A stretch of DNA of 64,000 nucleotides from Confluentibacter flavum (GTDB taxonomy: Bacteria; Bacteroidota; Bacteroidia; Flavobacteriales; Flavobacteriaceae), in assembly GCF_002843175.1 (NCBI RefSeq), contig NZ_PJEO01000051.1, forward strand, positions 1 to 64,000. Direction: 5' to 3'. Shown here piece after piece: positions 45,661 through 54,739 of the stretch (position 1 is its first letter; every line of letters begins with the position of its first letter). A program made the translations under genes and the position numbers. The notes under the pieces were generated by a model. It was not told the origin of the DNA and did no database searches. It saw only the letters and a list, made by a program, of their open reading frames with translations.

Positions 45661-46430
45661 TATTGCAGTTTCTCTAAAGCTTTCAATTCAACCCCCAAAT
45701 CATTAAACATATGGATGATGCTGCTTATTTTTAGTTCCTGTTCACTGTATTCTTGGGTATTGATACTACATGTGAATTCCCATAATTCTAGGACTTCATC
45801 AATGGGGATGCTGTAGTCGTGGTATACTTTATTGTCTGATATCAATAGCAGTGAATTATTCAATTCAATATTATTGATGACCCGTTTATAAACCATCCCA
45901 TCATTCAGGGTAATAAGGACATAGGTTTTGCCACTTTTTATATCGCTTCTATCTTCCACAAACCGACCCACCACATAGGAACCACTTTTCATGGGCAACA
46001 TGGAATCTCCCTTTATGGGAAACGCTCTGTGTTTGCCTGTTGGCAAAAATGGTAGTTTTATTTTTTCCAATTGTTCTATATATTCGGGGTCATCGTAGCC
46101 AGCCAAATAGCCTGCGGAGGCTTTTATGGGAACGACCTCAATTAAGTTATTATTGTCATTGTCCACAGTGATCGGAAACAATATGCGTTGGTTTCCAATG
46201 TCTATAAAAGAGGAGTCCGTTGCTTTTGTAAGGTCATTTCTCAACAAAATATCAATGGGTAATTTAAAATAATCAGAGATTTTAATCAACATCTCAATAG
46301 TGGGCGCTGAACGTTCTTCTTCGTAGGAGCTGATACGTGAACGTGTTACCTGAAGATCATCAGCAAGGGTCTCTTGTGTGAGCCCTTTTAAATGACGTAA
46401 ATGTCGAAGGTTTTTTGAAATCATTTTCAT
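45660..46430 (-). CDS. XRE-S24 LexA-like repressor
   Basis: 256 aa regulator. An N-terminal HTH_3 domain (about 4-60, LRHLKGLTQETLADDLQVTRSRISSYE) is joined to an S24/LexA-type autoprotease domain. The catalytic Ser is in FPIKGDSMLPMKSGSYVVGR (about 140) and the Lys in GMVYKRVI (about 178). Such proteins repress until RecA-type activation triggers self-cleavage. It is divergent from dinB and separated by only 52 bp containing a dyad operator, which strongly suggests it controls both directions. The stop overlaps the exonuclease start by one base. Confidence 0.92.
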   Translation of the reverse strand: MKMISKNLRHLRHLKGLTQETLADDLQVTRSRISSYEEERSAPTIEMLIKISDYFKLPIDILLRNDLTKATDSSFIDIGNQRILFPITVDNDNNNLIEVVPIKASAGYLAGYDDPEYIEQLEKIKLPFLPTGKHRAFPIKGDSMLPMKSGSYVVGRFVEDRSDIKSGKTYVLITLNDGMVYKRVINNIELNNSLLLISDNKVYHDYSIPIDEVLELWEFTCSINTQEYSEQELKISSIIHMFNDLGVELKALEKLQ

Positions 46431-46483
46431 AATGCTACAAATATAAGCAATAATTGCTATATAATGTAGCTAATTTTGCTACA
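46431..46483. promoter_or_regulatory. Divergent promoter and operator region of the mutagenesis island
   Basis: Two Bacteroidota -7 boxes (TAnnTTTG) are visible. TAATTTTG (46471-46478, + strand) lies 4 bp before the dinB ATG, and TATATTTG on the minus strand (46445-46438) lies 7 bp before the repressor start. A perfect dyad TGTAGC-N7-GCTACA (46465-46483) encloses the dinB -7 box. Another GCTACA lies at 46434-46439 over the repressor box, and AGCAAT-A-ATTGCT sits between (46446-46458). Both transcripts would be nearly leaderless. The dyads are the likely binding sites of the S24 repressor. Confidence 0.7.
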
Positions 46484-47697
46484 TGAGCAAAAACATATTA
46501 CACCTTGATTTGGATACCTTTTTTGTGTCTTGTGAACGATTGATTGACAGTCGCTTACAAAAGCGTCCGTTATTGGTTGGTGGTACTGGTGACCGAGGTG
46601 TTGTTGCTGCCTGTAGCTATGAAACACGGCGTTTTGGCGTTCATTCTGGGATGCCCATGCGATTGGCAAAACGCTTGTGTCCAGAAGCGGTCGTTATTCG
46701 TGGCAATGCATCCATATACACTAAGTATTCACAACAAGTCACCGACATCATCAAGGAAAACGTGCCCATTTTTGAAAAAGCCAGTGTCGATGAATTTTAT
46801 GCTGATTTAAGTGGCATGGATAAATTTTTTGGGAGCTATAAATATGCCTCTGAAATGCGAGCAAAAATAATTAAAGAGACAGGTCTACCCATTTCGTTTG
46901 GTCTATCGTCCAACAAGATTGTTTCTAAAGTGGCTACTGGCGAAGCAAAACCTAATAACCAATTACGTATAGATCCGGGTTTTGAAAAATCGTTTTTAGC
47001 CCCATTGTCGATTAGAAAAATCCCTTCTGTTGGTGATAAAACCTATCAAATCCTAAGAAATTTAGGGATTGATAAAGTGAGCGTAGTGCAACAAATGCCT
47101 GTGGAAATGATGACCAGCGTTTTAGGTGTCTATGGCAGGACTATTTGGAAACGTGCCAATGGTTTGGATGATCCCCCGCTCATACCCTTCCATGAACGAA
47201 AATCCATTTCAACGGAACGCACCTTTAGTAAGGATACCACAGACATGGTTAAATTGCGTACCACAGTTTTTGCGATGGCGGAAAACTTGGCTTATCAATT
47301 ACGTAGGGGTGATAAACTGGCATCTTGTATCAGTGTGAAAATTAGATATTCAGATTTCAATACCTATTCCAAACAACTGAAAATCCCTTACACAAGTGCC
47401 GACCATGTGTTGATTCCTAAAATATTGGAGCTATTTGATAATCTGTACCAACGGCGATTATTGATCCGGTTGGTTGGTGTTAAGTTTAGTGATTTAGTGA
47501 CTGGAAACTATCAAATTAATTTATTTGATGATACCGAGGAAATGCTAAGCCTTTACAATGCAATGGATACCATACGCAGTCGCTATGGTGAATTAAGTAT
47601 TCAAAAAGCATCATCAATGGGTGCAAAAACCATAGGGCGTTTCCATAACCCGTTTAATGGGGAACCGCCAATTATTTTGGCACATAGAAAACAATAA
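46483..47697 (+). CDS. dinB: Y-family DNA polymerase (DinB/Pol IV type)
   Basis: 404 aa translesion polymerase. The catalytic acids are present: Asp9 and Asp11 in LHLDLDTFFVSCE, and Asp-Glu in ASVDEFYADLSG (about 102-103). Fingers, palm, thumb (KIPSVGDKTYQIL) and little-finger domains follow. No clear beta-clamp motif was found at the C-terminus; QINLFDD (about 345) is a candidate. Its stop overlaps the ATG of dnaE (TAATG), so the polymerases are made together. The gene starts almost at the promoter, within an S24-type operator, so SOS-like induction is expected. Confidence 0.93.
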   Translation: MSKNILHLDLDTFFVSCERLIDSRLQKRPLLVGGTGDRGVVAACSYETRRFGVHSGMPMRLAKRLCPEAVVIRGNASIYTKYSQQVTDIIKENVPIFEKASVDEFYADLSGMDKFFGSYKYASEMRAKIIKETGLPISFGLSSNKIVSKVATGEAKPNNQLRIDPGFEKSFLAPLSIRKIPSVGDKTYQILRNLGIDKVSVVQQMPVEMMTSVLGVYGRTIWKRANGLDDPPLIPFHERKSISTERTFSKDTTDMVKLRTTVFAMAENLAYQLRRGDKLASCISVKIRYSDFNTYSKQLKIPYTSADHVLIPKILELFDNLYQRRLLIRLVGVKFSDLVTGNYQINLFDDTEEMLSLYNAMDTIRSRYGELSIQKASSMGAKTIGRFHNPFNGEPPIILAHRKQ

Positions 47698-50654
47698 TGT
47701 ATCTCAATTGCCATACCTATTATTCCCTGCGCTTTGGAACATTTTCAGAGGTAGACCTCCTTGAGCTTGCTATAAAAAACAATATTTCAACATTGGCACT
47801 GACCGATATCAACAATACGTCTGCTTGTTTGAATTTCATTCGGAAAGCCAAAGAATTTCATATAAAACCCATTATCGGCATTGACTTTAGGAATGGTGCT
47901 TCACAGCAATTTGTGGGCATTGCAAAAAATAATGATGGTTTCCATGAGTTGAACGTGTTTTTATCCGAACATTCACATCAAAAGAAAATCATTCCTAATG
48001 ACGCTCCCAACTTTAAGGATGTACTTGTTATTTATCCTTTTGAAAAGGTGCTACAAAACGAAAAGAAACAATTTAAGGATTATGAGTTTATTGGTGTTTC
48101 AGTAGAGGAACTAAAAAAGTTGCCTTTTTCAGTTTATAAATCTTATACGGAAAAGTTGGTTATCCAACAACAAGTAACCATTAGGAACAAAAAAGACTTT
48201 AATGCTCACCGTTTATTGAGAGCCATTGATAATAACACCTTATTGAGTAAGCTTCAAATATCGGAAGAATGTAAAATAACGGATAAGATGTTATCGCTTG
48301 AAGATTTAGAAAAAGCCTACGTTCAGTATCCACAAATAATTGCCAATACTCAAAACATATTAAATCTGTGTTCCATTGATTTTAGCTTTGGAAAGGACAG
48401 GGTAACACAAAACCAAAAGGTGTATTTAGAATCCCCAGAAGCTGATTATGAATTGCTCGTAAAACTCTGTGAAGATAATTTACATAACAGATATGCCGAT
48501 CTAAACGACAAGGTTAAAGAGCGTTTACAGACCGAGTTAAGCACTATTCGGACAATGGACTTTGTGTCCTATTTTTTGATTAATCATGATATTATTTCCT
48601 ATTCCAAACGGAAGGGATACATCCATGTGGGACGTGGTAGTGGCGCTAACAGTATTGTTGCGTACATCATTGGTATCACGGATGTTGACCCAATTGAACT
48701 GGATTTGTATTTTGAGCGTTTTATAAATCCATTTCGGGCATCGCCACCGGATTTTGATATTGATTTTTCTTGGAAAGATAGAGAGGATATCACCCAATAC
48801 ATTTTTAATAGATTTAAACATGTGGCGTTGTTGGCAACCTATAACACCTTTAAATACAGAGGTGTGGTGAGGGAATTGGGCAAGGTGTTTGGATTGCCAA
48901 AAGAAGAAATTGATAAGTTGAGTGATGGTCATTACACACCAGAAAGTTTGGACGAGATGTCTACGTTGGTTTTAAAATATGGTCAGCTCATTCGGGGCTT
49001 TCCAAACCATTTGAGTGTTCATTCCTGTGGTGTGCTGATTTTGGATAAGCCCATTCATTACTATTCCGCCACAGATTTGCCGCCAAAGGGTTTCCCAACC
49101 ATTCAATTTGATATGATCATTGCAGAAGATGTGGGGGTGTTTAAGTTTGATATTCTAGGCCAGAGGGGCTTGGCAAAAATCAAGGAAGCCATCGAAATCA
49201 TTCAATATAACAGACCGGAATTGCCCCCGATAGATATTACACAAGTTGAGACCTTCAAAAAAGACCCCAAAATAAATGATTTATTGAAAAGAGGAAAAGC
49301 CATTGGTGCATATTATGTGGAATCCCCTGCTATGCGTGGATTGATGCAAAAGCTTCAAACACAGGATTATTTGGGATTAGTGGCTGCTAGTTCCATTATA
49401 AGGCCAGGCGTATCTGATTCTGGTATGAAAAAGGAATTCATTATCAGACAGCGCAATCCTGAAAAACGAAAGGATGCCAACCCCATACTTTTGGAAATCA
49501 TGCCCGAAACCTATGGGATCATGGTATATCAAGAAGATGTGCTTAAAGTGGCCAATCAATTTGCGGGATTGACATTGGGTGAAGCCGATGTGTTGCGCCG
49601 AGGTATGAGCGGTAAGTTTCGGTCGAGGGAGGAGTTTATGGCTGTTGAAGAAAAATTCATTAAAAACTGTAAAGAGAAAGGTTATGCTGATGACTTAACT
49701 TTTGAGGTTTGGAACCAAATAAAAAGTTTTGCTGGTTATGCGTTTGCCAAGGGGCATTCGGCATCCTATGCCGTTGAGAGTTACCAAAGTTTATACCTAA
49801 AATGCTATTTCCCATTGGAATTTATGGTGGCTGTCTTAAATAATGGTGGTGGGTTTTACAGTGCAGAACATTATATACATGAAGCCAAAATGTGTGGTGG
49901 TATCGTACACCCGCCGTGTATCAACCATAGTGAGTACGAAAACATACTAAAATGCACAGACATTTATTTAGGGTTTGGTTATTTGAAAAGTTTGGAATCC
50001 CTGACCATCAAGCGATTCCTAACAGATCGGAATTTTAATGGCGCGTTTAAATCTTTGGATGATTTTATTGATAGGGTTGTTATTAGCATCGAACAGATCA
50101 CCATATTGATCCGAATAGATGCTTTTAGGTTTACACAACGGTCAAAAACTGAGTTGCTTTGGGAAGCTATTTTTAAATTGAACCTAAGCAAACAGGGTAC
50201 AGCACAGGCACGATTATTTAAGCCCAAACATAGGCAGTTCAATTTACCCTCATTAACTACAACATATATTGAGGAGGCTTATGACCAGATAGAACTGCTT
50301 GGGTTTCCATTATGTGGCTACTTTGATTTAGTGGATGAAACCTTTCAAGAAAACTTAAGGGCAAGTGACATGCATAAATACATTAATCAAAATGTATTGC
50401 TATATGGCGTTTTAGTAAATACCAGATTCCATAAGGCGTCTAATGGTAAGCTATTAAGGTTTTGCACCTTTGTTGATCAGCAAGGAAATTATTTTGATAC
50501 TGTTCATTTTACAAAAGTCGTCGACATCTATCCCATTCACGGCATGGGAGTTTATGCCTGTTATGGAAAGATTACCGAAGAGTTTGATTTTTGTAGTTTG
50601 GATATTATCTGGTCTAAAAAAGTTTCCTTAAAACAAGATCCTAGAAGTCAATAG
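47697..50654 (+). CDS. Mobile DnaE-type DNA polymerase III alpha subunit
   Basis: 985 aa C-family polymerase, shorter than the replicative DnaE (about 1160-1450 aa in Bacteroidota) and similar in size to error-prone DnaE2. An N-terminal PHP domain (about 1-70 and beyond, HTYYSLRFGTFSEVDLLELAI) is followed by the palm, with HVGRGSGANSIVAYIIG and the Asp pair of ASPPDFDIDFSW (about 352 and 354). The third Asp is in FKFDILGQRGLAKI (about 485). All three are present, so it should be active. The C-terminus carries HhH and OB-like parts. Coupled to dinB, it parallels the ImuB-DnaE2 mutasome. Confidence 0.9.
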   Translation: MYLNCHTYYSLRFGTFSEVDLLELAIKNNISTLALTDINNTSACLNFIRKAKEFHIKPIIGIDFRNGASQQFVGIAKNNDGFHELNVFLSEHSHQKKIIPNDAPNFKDVLVIYPFEKVLQNEKKQFKDYEFIGVSVEELKKLPFSVYKSYTEKLVIQQQVTIRNKKDFNAHRLLRAIDNNTLLSKLQISEECKITDKMLSLEDLEKAYVQYPQIIANTQNILNLCSIDFSFGKDRVTQNQKVYLESPEADYELLVKLCEDNLHNRYADLNDKVKERLQTELSTIRTMDFVSYFLINHDIISYSKRKGYIHVGRGSGANSIVAYIIGITDVDPIELDLYFERFINPFRASPPDFDIDFSWKDREDITQYIFNRFKHVALLATYNTFKYRGVVRELGKVFGLPKEEIDKLSDGHYTPESLDEMSTLVLKYGQLIRGFPNHLSVHSCGVLILDKPIHYYSATDLPPKGFPTIQFDMIIAEDVGVFKFDILGQRGLAKIKEAIEIIQYNRPELPPIDITQVETFKKDPKINDLLKRGKAIGAYYVESPAMRGLMQKLQTQDYLGLVAASSIIRPGVSDSGMKKEFIIRQRNPEKRKDANPILLEIMPETYGIMVYQEDVLKVANQFAGLTLGEADVLRRGMSGKFRSREEFMAVEEKFIKNCKEKGYADDLTFEVWNQIKSFAGYAFAKGHSASYAVESYQSLYLKCYFPLEFMVAVLNNGGGFYSAEHYIHEAKMCGGIVHPPCINHSEYENILKCTDIYLGFGYLKSLESLTIKRFLTDRNFNGAFKSLDDFIDRVVISIEQITILIRIDAFRFTQRSKTELLWEAIFKLNLSKQGTAQARLFKPKHRQFNLPSLTTTYIEEAYDQIELLGFPLCGYFDLVDETFQENLRASDMHKYINQNVLLYGVLVNTRFHKASNGKLLRFCTFVDQQGNYFDTVHFTKVVDIYPIHGMGVYACYGKITEEFDFCSLDIIWSKKVSLKQDPRSQ

Positions 50655-50789
50655 TTTAAAAGAACCTTTTAAAGTCAAATTGGATTACCAATAATTCTGA
50701 TTATATATTACGTATTTAAAAAATTAATAAAATTGATTGTGGTGAAATAACTACAATTCGTAAGATTTACTATCTTAGTGACATAGTGT

Positions 50790-50813
50790 GGATATAGACA
50801 ATTGTCTATATCC
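50790..50813. repeat. 24-bp perfect palindrome
   Basis: The half-site GGATATAGACAA is followed directly by its exact reverse complement with no spacer. It ends 4 bp before the first cassette joint (GTTGTAAAAC at 50818). It may be an operator, an integration-related site or a remnant of an older attC/attI site. Confidence 0.85.
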
Positions 50814-50830
50814 TATTGTTGTAAAACATT

Positions 50831-51391
50831 TTGAGAAACAGAAAATACATACGATATTTTGCTTTACTAATTGTGATAATTGGATTATCATATTTGGGTT
50901 ATAAAGGATATCGGAATTATCAAAGAAATGAGATTATTTATGAATCAATTACCAATCTCACTTTTTCTGACCCTAGCTCAAAATTCAAAAAACTAACCTA
51001 TTCGGACTCTGAATTTGAATTTAACAATTCACTATTAAAATCAATAAGCAAAATTAAAGACTCAATCACAACGGAATTTCTAAATAAAACAGACGAAAAA
51101 ATTCTCTTTTTTGCTCTTGACATAGACACTTTGGACATAAAGAAAGTTAACGGACAAAAATACAGCTACTCATCAAGACTTGATAAAGGAATTTACGACA
51201 AGAAGTTCAATGATTTACTATTTAATTCGCTAGAACCTTTACTTTCAAAAAACGGAATTGATGAAATTGAAGTTTATACATTGACACCAACAGAATATAA
51301 AAACATTCCGCCACCACATGGAACTTTAGCTAATTTTGATATAGAAAAAGAGTTTAATGACATTATAGAAAAACTAGAAATTGATAATTAA
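50831..51391 (+). CDS. Cassette 1 protein: membrane-anchored hypothetical
   Basis: 186 aa protein of unknown function. The start is TTG at 50831; no in-frame ATG lies near the N-terminus. A membrane segment (about 9-24, YFALLIVIIGLSYLGY) is followed by a lysine- and serine-rich outer part containing ILFFALDIDTLDIKKVNGQKY and a Pro-rich C-terminal segment (IPPPHGTLANFD). It lies 13 bp after the cassette joint and ends 5 bp before the 5' core of the attC-like site, the tight layout of an integron cassette. It is more AT-rich than the mobilization genes. Confidence 0.6.
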   Translation: MRNRKYIRYFALLIVIIGLSYLGYKGYRNYQRNEIIYESITNLTFSDPSSKFKKLTYSDSEFEFNNSLLKSISKIKDSITTEFLNKTDEKILFFALDIDTLDIKKVNGQKYSYSSRLDKGIYDKKFNDLLFNSLEPLLSKNGIDEIEVYTLTPTEYKNIPPPHGTLANFDIEKEFNDIIEKLEIDN

Positions 51392-51395
51392 AAAC

Positions 51396-51531
51396 GTTTT
51401 ACAACACCGTGTATAAAAAATTGCTAGTTTTAGCTAATACAAAGTTGGTTGCATGTTTGCTGGCTTCCGATTTTCCTTCGGAAAATCCTCGCCCACAAAC
51501 ACGCAACTTTCCATACACGAACACGTTGCCA
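51396..51531 (+). repeat. attC-like site 1
   Basis: Long imperfect palindrome. Outer cores are CAAC (51402-51405) and GTTG (51525-51528), then GTGTAT/ATACAC, a long stem AAAGTT-GC-GTTTG-GGC against GCC-CAAAC-GC-AACTTT, and an 8-bp tip GATTTTCC-TTCG-GGAAAATC. The 5' core GTTTTACAAC (51396-51405) is the exact reverse complement of GTTGTAAAAC at the start of the same cassette (50818-50827), as integron recombination predicts. About 75 bp are nearly the same as in site 2. Confidence 0.75.
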
Positions 51532-51553
51532 GTAATAGCTCAATAACTACAAA

Positions 51554-53923
51554 TTAAAGAATTACTTCACATTCTAAAAATGGAAGTAATGCATTGTGAA
51601 TCTTATACCGTTTTGAATTCAACTTTTTTGACATTGCTTTTAATTTTTTAAATTTTTCAACATCATATTCAAATTCAAACTCATTTACTCGAACTTCCCT
51701 ACCTAATATTGTTAAATCAACCAAATTATCGATAAATTTTTCTAAATCGCGATCATCAATAATTGGAATCTCTGAATTAACCATATACTCATTTATAATT
51801 TTTTCATCAATAATATTATTTCCTCCTACCATTTCAAATAGAAAATCCTCCATTCGCTTAATTGAAATATTATTTTCTACAAGTAAAGACTTAAAAATCC
51901 AACTTGAATAATCTTTATATGCTGATAAAACATCATCCTCAGTAATTACTTCATGACCTCTAGAAACTGCGGTATCTTTACAGCTTTTACAAAAATATAT
52001 TAGATCTCGTGGTCTTGGAAAAATAGAATTAGCAATAAACTGCTTTGTTGAAATTCCGTTAACCTCAGGCACAAAAAATCTAGAAAAAAGCTCAGAACTC
52101 TCGTATTTGTTATTACTCAATTCTACAAATCTTTCTTCAATTATTCTAAATAATATTTCTGAATCTTCCCACATTAACCTTGTAACTTCCATTTTGTCTG
52201 GTTCACGTGCTATTGATTGAATATGTTTAAAAATGTCACTTCTTAAAAATATTGTAAGATGAAAAGATATACTAGTCTGTATAGACTTTATAAATGAAAG
52301 CTCTTTAAAAATCCTACCAGAAACACCTAATAAACCTAAAATATATTTACTCAATATGTTTAATCTTTTATCTTTTTTCCATGATTTATCAAGGTTATCA
52401 ATTAAAACAATTAATTTATGATTTTTTGGTATCAAAGTTCCGAAAAAATCTTTCATTTCATTTATGATACCATCATGCATTATTTCTGAAACTTTCATCC
52501 TAAATTCATTATTATTTCCTGCTCCTATTTTACTGATTTCATTATCTTTTAATTTCTTTATTTGTTCCTCCAATCTAGTAGAAAAATCAGTTAAAAAGAC
52601 ACTTTTATTAGATTCAATAAATTCAATGTATTTATGTTCAAAATCTGTAAGAGCAAACAAAGGCTTCACTTGAATCTTATCATATAAAGATTTTGCGATT
52701 TGTGAATAAATTAAAAATTTCCAAACAGTTTCTACCAAAAAACCTTTTTCAAATTCACTATTAGATTCTTCCATTAAAGAAACCAAACCATCAACTTCAA
52801 AGTTTATTGGCTTTATTAACACTACATTGTTTCTTTTATCTTGTATCAAATCTTCAAACAAATAATATAAAGTCGCCGTCTTTCCTGTACCTTTTCTACC
52901 AACAACAATATTATATTCATTTTTAATTAATTGTTGTCTGTGAGAAGTATCTACATAATATTGATAAAGTTTATTACTTTCATGTTCAGCAATTGCTTCA
53001 CCAAAATCCAAATTTTGAAGTTCACTTAATTTTTTTCTACTATCAATTCTATCTCTTTCATTAATTAAAAGCGAAGCAATTTCTTTCTGTAGATTAGTCA
53101 AATAGTCCTTAACAATTTCTGCGCATTCAGCTCTATTATTAAATTTCTTTAATAAATCTCGAAAGTCTAATGGTGAATTATACGGTTTTTCGGCCATCAA
53201 TTGAACCTCTAAACCTAAACCAACAGACATTCCTGCTATTAATGCACACTTTGAATTATGCAATTCATAGCCAGACCTTGTTTGGGAAGAAAATTGTATT
53301 AAAACAGCAGGTACAGAAAACAACTTCTGTATGTACCAGCTTAAAGGCAAATTAACATTTTCACTTGCGTCATCTACAATTTTTGGTAGTTTAAAGTAAT
53401 CTACTTGATTTATAATTTCAAGATTATAATTTGTTTCTGTCTGGCTATTTAAAACTAAAATAGCTTTAGCATCTTTTTCACGCGTAATTGTCTTTGTTAA
53501 ATCTGACCAAATATTACCCATAGGATCATATGGTTTTTCTCTAAAGAAGCCATCTACAATATCATGTGTTTTAGAGTATTTTGTATATCCAAGTGTAGTT
53601 AATAAATTTAATTCTTTATACTTTTTATTAGAATCTTCATATGAAACATCATTAATTATGAAAACTGGTTTTTTCCTTGCTAATGCGTAACCTAATTCAA
53701 ACAATACATTATCATTTAGACCTGTTAAATCACAGCAGAAAAAATCGCATCTATCAATTTCATCTAATACTTCATTGATAATAAAACGACCTGAATTTCT
53801 CAAACTTACCCATGAACTTATAACAACTTCACCTGTGCTATTAATTTGTTGAATAGCTTCTTCAATGCATTCACCACAGGATGAATATTGACTACCATAA
53901 GCGAAAAATCCTCTTTCAGACAT
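51554..53923 (-). CDS. Cassette 2 protein: TIR/deoxyribosyltransferase-like domain with P-loop ATPase, putative defence protein
   Basis: 789 aa protein in reverse orientation within its cassette. The N-terminal domain (about 1-140) shows RNSGRFIINEVLDEIDRCDFF, CDLTGLNDNVLFELGYALARKKPV, a pattern shared by nucleoside 2-deoxyribosyltransferase-like and TIR-like domains. A central ATPase follows, with Walker A GRKGTGKTATLYYL (about 340-350) and Walker B KLIVLIDNLDKSW (about 505-517), like the Sll1717/KAP group. The C-terminal third is helical, with winged-helix-like features. Sensor domain plus nucleotide-cleaving domain is a common anti-phage layout, but no activity is proven. An upstream AT-rich stretch must supply its own promoter. 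Confidence 0.72.
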   Translation of the reverse strand: MSERGFFAYGSQYSSCGECIEEAIQQINSTGEVVISSWVSLRNSGRFIINEVLDEIDRCDFFCCDLTGLNDNVLFELGYALARKKPVFIINDVSYEDSNKKYKELNLLTTLGYTKYSKTHDIVDGFFREKPYDPMGNIWSDLTKTITREKDAKAILVLNSQTETNYNLEIINQVDYFKLPKIVDDASENVNLPLSWYIQKLFSVPAVLIQFSSQTRSGYELHNSKCALIAGMSVGLGLEVQLMAEKPYNSPLDFRDLLKKFNNRAECAEIVKDYLTNLQKEIASLLINERDRIDSRKKLSELQNLDFGEAIAEHESNKLYQYYVDTSHRQQLIKNEYNIVVGRKGTGKTATLYYLFEDLIQDKRNNVVLIKPINFEVDGLVSLMEESNSEFEKGFLVETVWKFLIYSQIAKSLYDKIQVKPLFALTDFEHKYIEFIESNKSVFLTDFSTRLEEQIKKLKDNEISKIGAGNNNEFRMKVSEIMHDGIINEMKDFFGTLIPKNHKLIVLIDNLDKSWKKDKRLNILSKYILGLLGVSGRIFKELSFIKSIQTSISFHLTIFLRSDIFKHIQSIAREPDKMEVTRLMWEDSEILFRIIEERFVELSNNKYESSELFSRFFVPEVNGISTKQFIANSIFPRPRDLIYFCKSCKDTAVSRGHEVITEDDVLSAYKDYSSWIFKSLLVENNISIKRMEDFLFEMVGGNNIIDEKIINEYMVNSEIPIIDDRDLEKFIDNLVDLTILGREVRVNEFEFEYDVEKFKKLKAMSKKLNSKRYKIHNALLPFLECEVIL

Positions 53924-54001
53924 AAATAAATAATTTAGCTTTTAAAAGTACAAAAAAATGAACCAATTTACTTCAATATTATAGTAGCGTAAAGAAAATA
54001 C

Positions 54002-54170
54002 TACTGCCAACAAAGCCGTGTATAAAAAATTGCTAGTTTTAGCTAACACAAAGTTGGTTGCTTGTTTGCTGGCTTCCGATTTTGCTTGCGCCAGTTCGCT
54101 AGGCTCGTGTCCTTCGGAAAATCCTCGCTCCCAAACACGCAAAGTTCCATTCATGAACACGTTGGCTATA
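54002..54170 (+). repeat. attC-like site 2
   Basis: Outer cores GCCAAC (54006-54011) and GTTGGC (54161-54166) are exact complements. Inside lie the same GTGTATAAAAAATTGCTAGT block, AAAGTTGGTTGC and TGTTTGCTGGC stem as in site 1, with a longer variable tip. The 5' core TACTGCCAAC (54002-54011) complements the start of its own cassette, GTTGCCAGTA (51525-51534), in nine of ten positions. Confidence 0.75.
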
Positions 54171-54199
54171 ATTTAAAAACAGTGTAACTATTAAACGAA

Positions 54200-54730
54200 A
54201 TGATAAAAAAATTGACAATAATTGGAATTTATCTTCTATTAATAAATTGTGCATCATTTCCAAAAATTGAGTCTGAAAACTTCCAACAATTAACGGAAAA
54301 AAATATTGCGGAAATAAATGGAATATATAGCAATTTTGCTGAAAATTCTGAAAAACATAAACACCTCACTCTTTCTGGAAGGTTGACATCAACAAAACTA
54401 AAAGATACAATTTCTGACATAAAAATAGAAGTTCTAAATAGTAAAGAAATTCGATTTTCATTTATAAAAAACCAACAAGAAATCGAATCCAAAATTGTGA
54501 AATATAAATTACAAAAGGATGGTTTTTTACTTTTAAAAAACAAGAACTTTAGATCACACGGAATTCCTTGGATTTTTGGAGATTATGAAATTCGGAAATA
54601 TGAAATTGGACTAACCTCTTCAGGAAATTTAATAATGGAGGGAGTGGAACAAAGAGAAGGAGCTCATTTAATGATTTTATGGAGTCCAAGCAATAATTAT
54701 AAATTTACAGATATTTATAAGAAAAAATAA
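54200..54730 (+). CDS. Cassette 3 protein: small lipoprotein
   Basis: 176 aa predicted lipoprotein, N-terminus KKLTIIGIYLLLINCAS with acylated Cys about residue 17. The rest is a soluble beta-rich domain ending IWILWSPSNNYKF-like; the actual tail reads LMILWSPSNNYKFTDIYKKK. No known family is recognised. It starts 34 bp after the cassette joint and ends about 10 bp before the third attC-like site, so the cassette holds nothing else. Lipoproteins and hypothetical proteins are frequent in such arrays. Confidence 0.6.
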   Translation: MIKKLTIIGIYLLLINCASFPKIESENFQQLTEKNIAEINGIYSNFAENSEKHKHLTLSGRLTSTKLKDTISDIKIEVLNSKEIRFSFIKNQQEIESKIVKYKLQKDGFLLLKNKNFRSHGIPWIFGDYEIRKYEIGLTSSGNLIMEGVEQREGAHLMILWSPSNNYKFTDIYKKK

Positions 54731-54739
54731 AAAACTATT

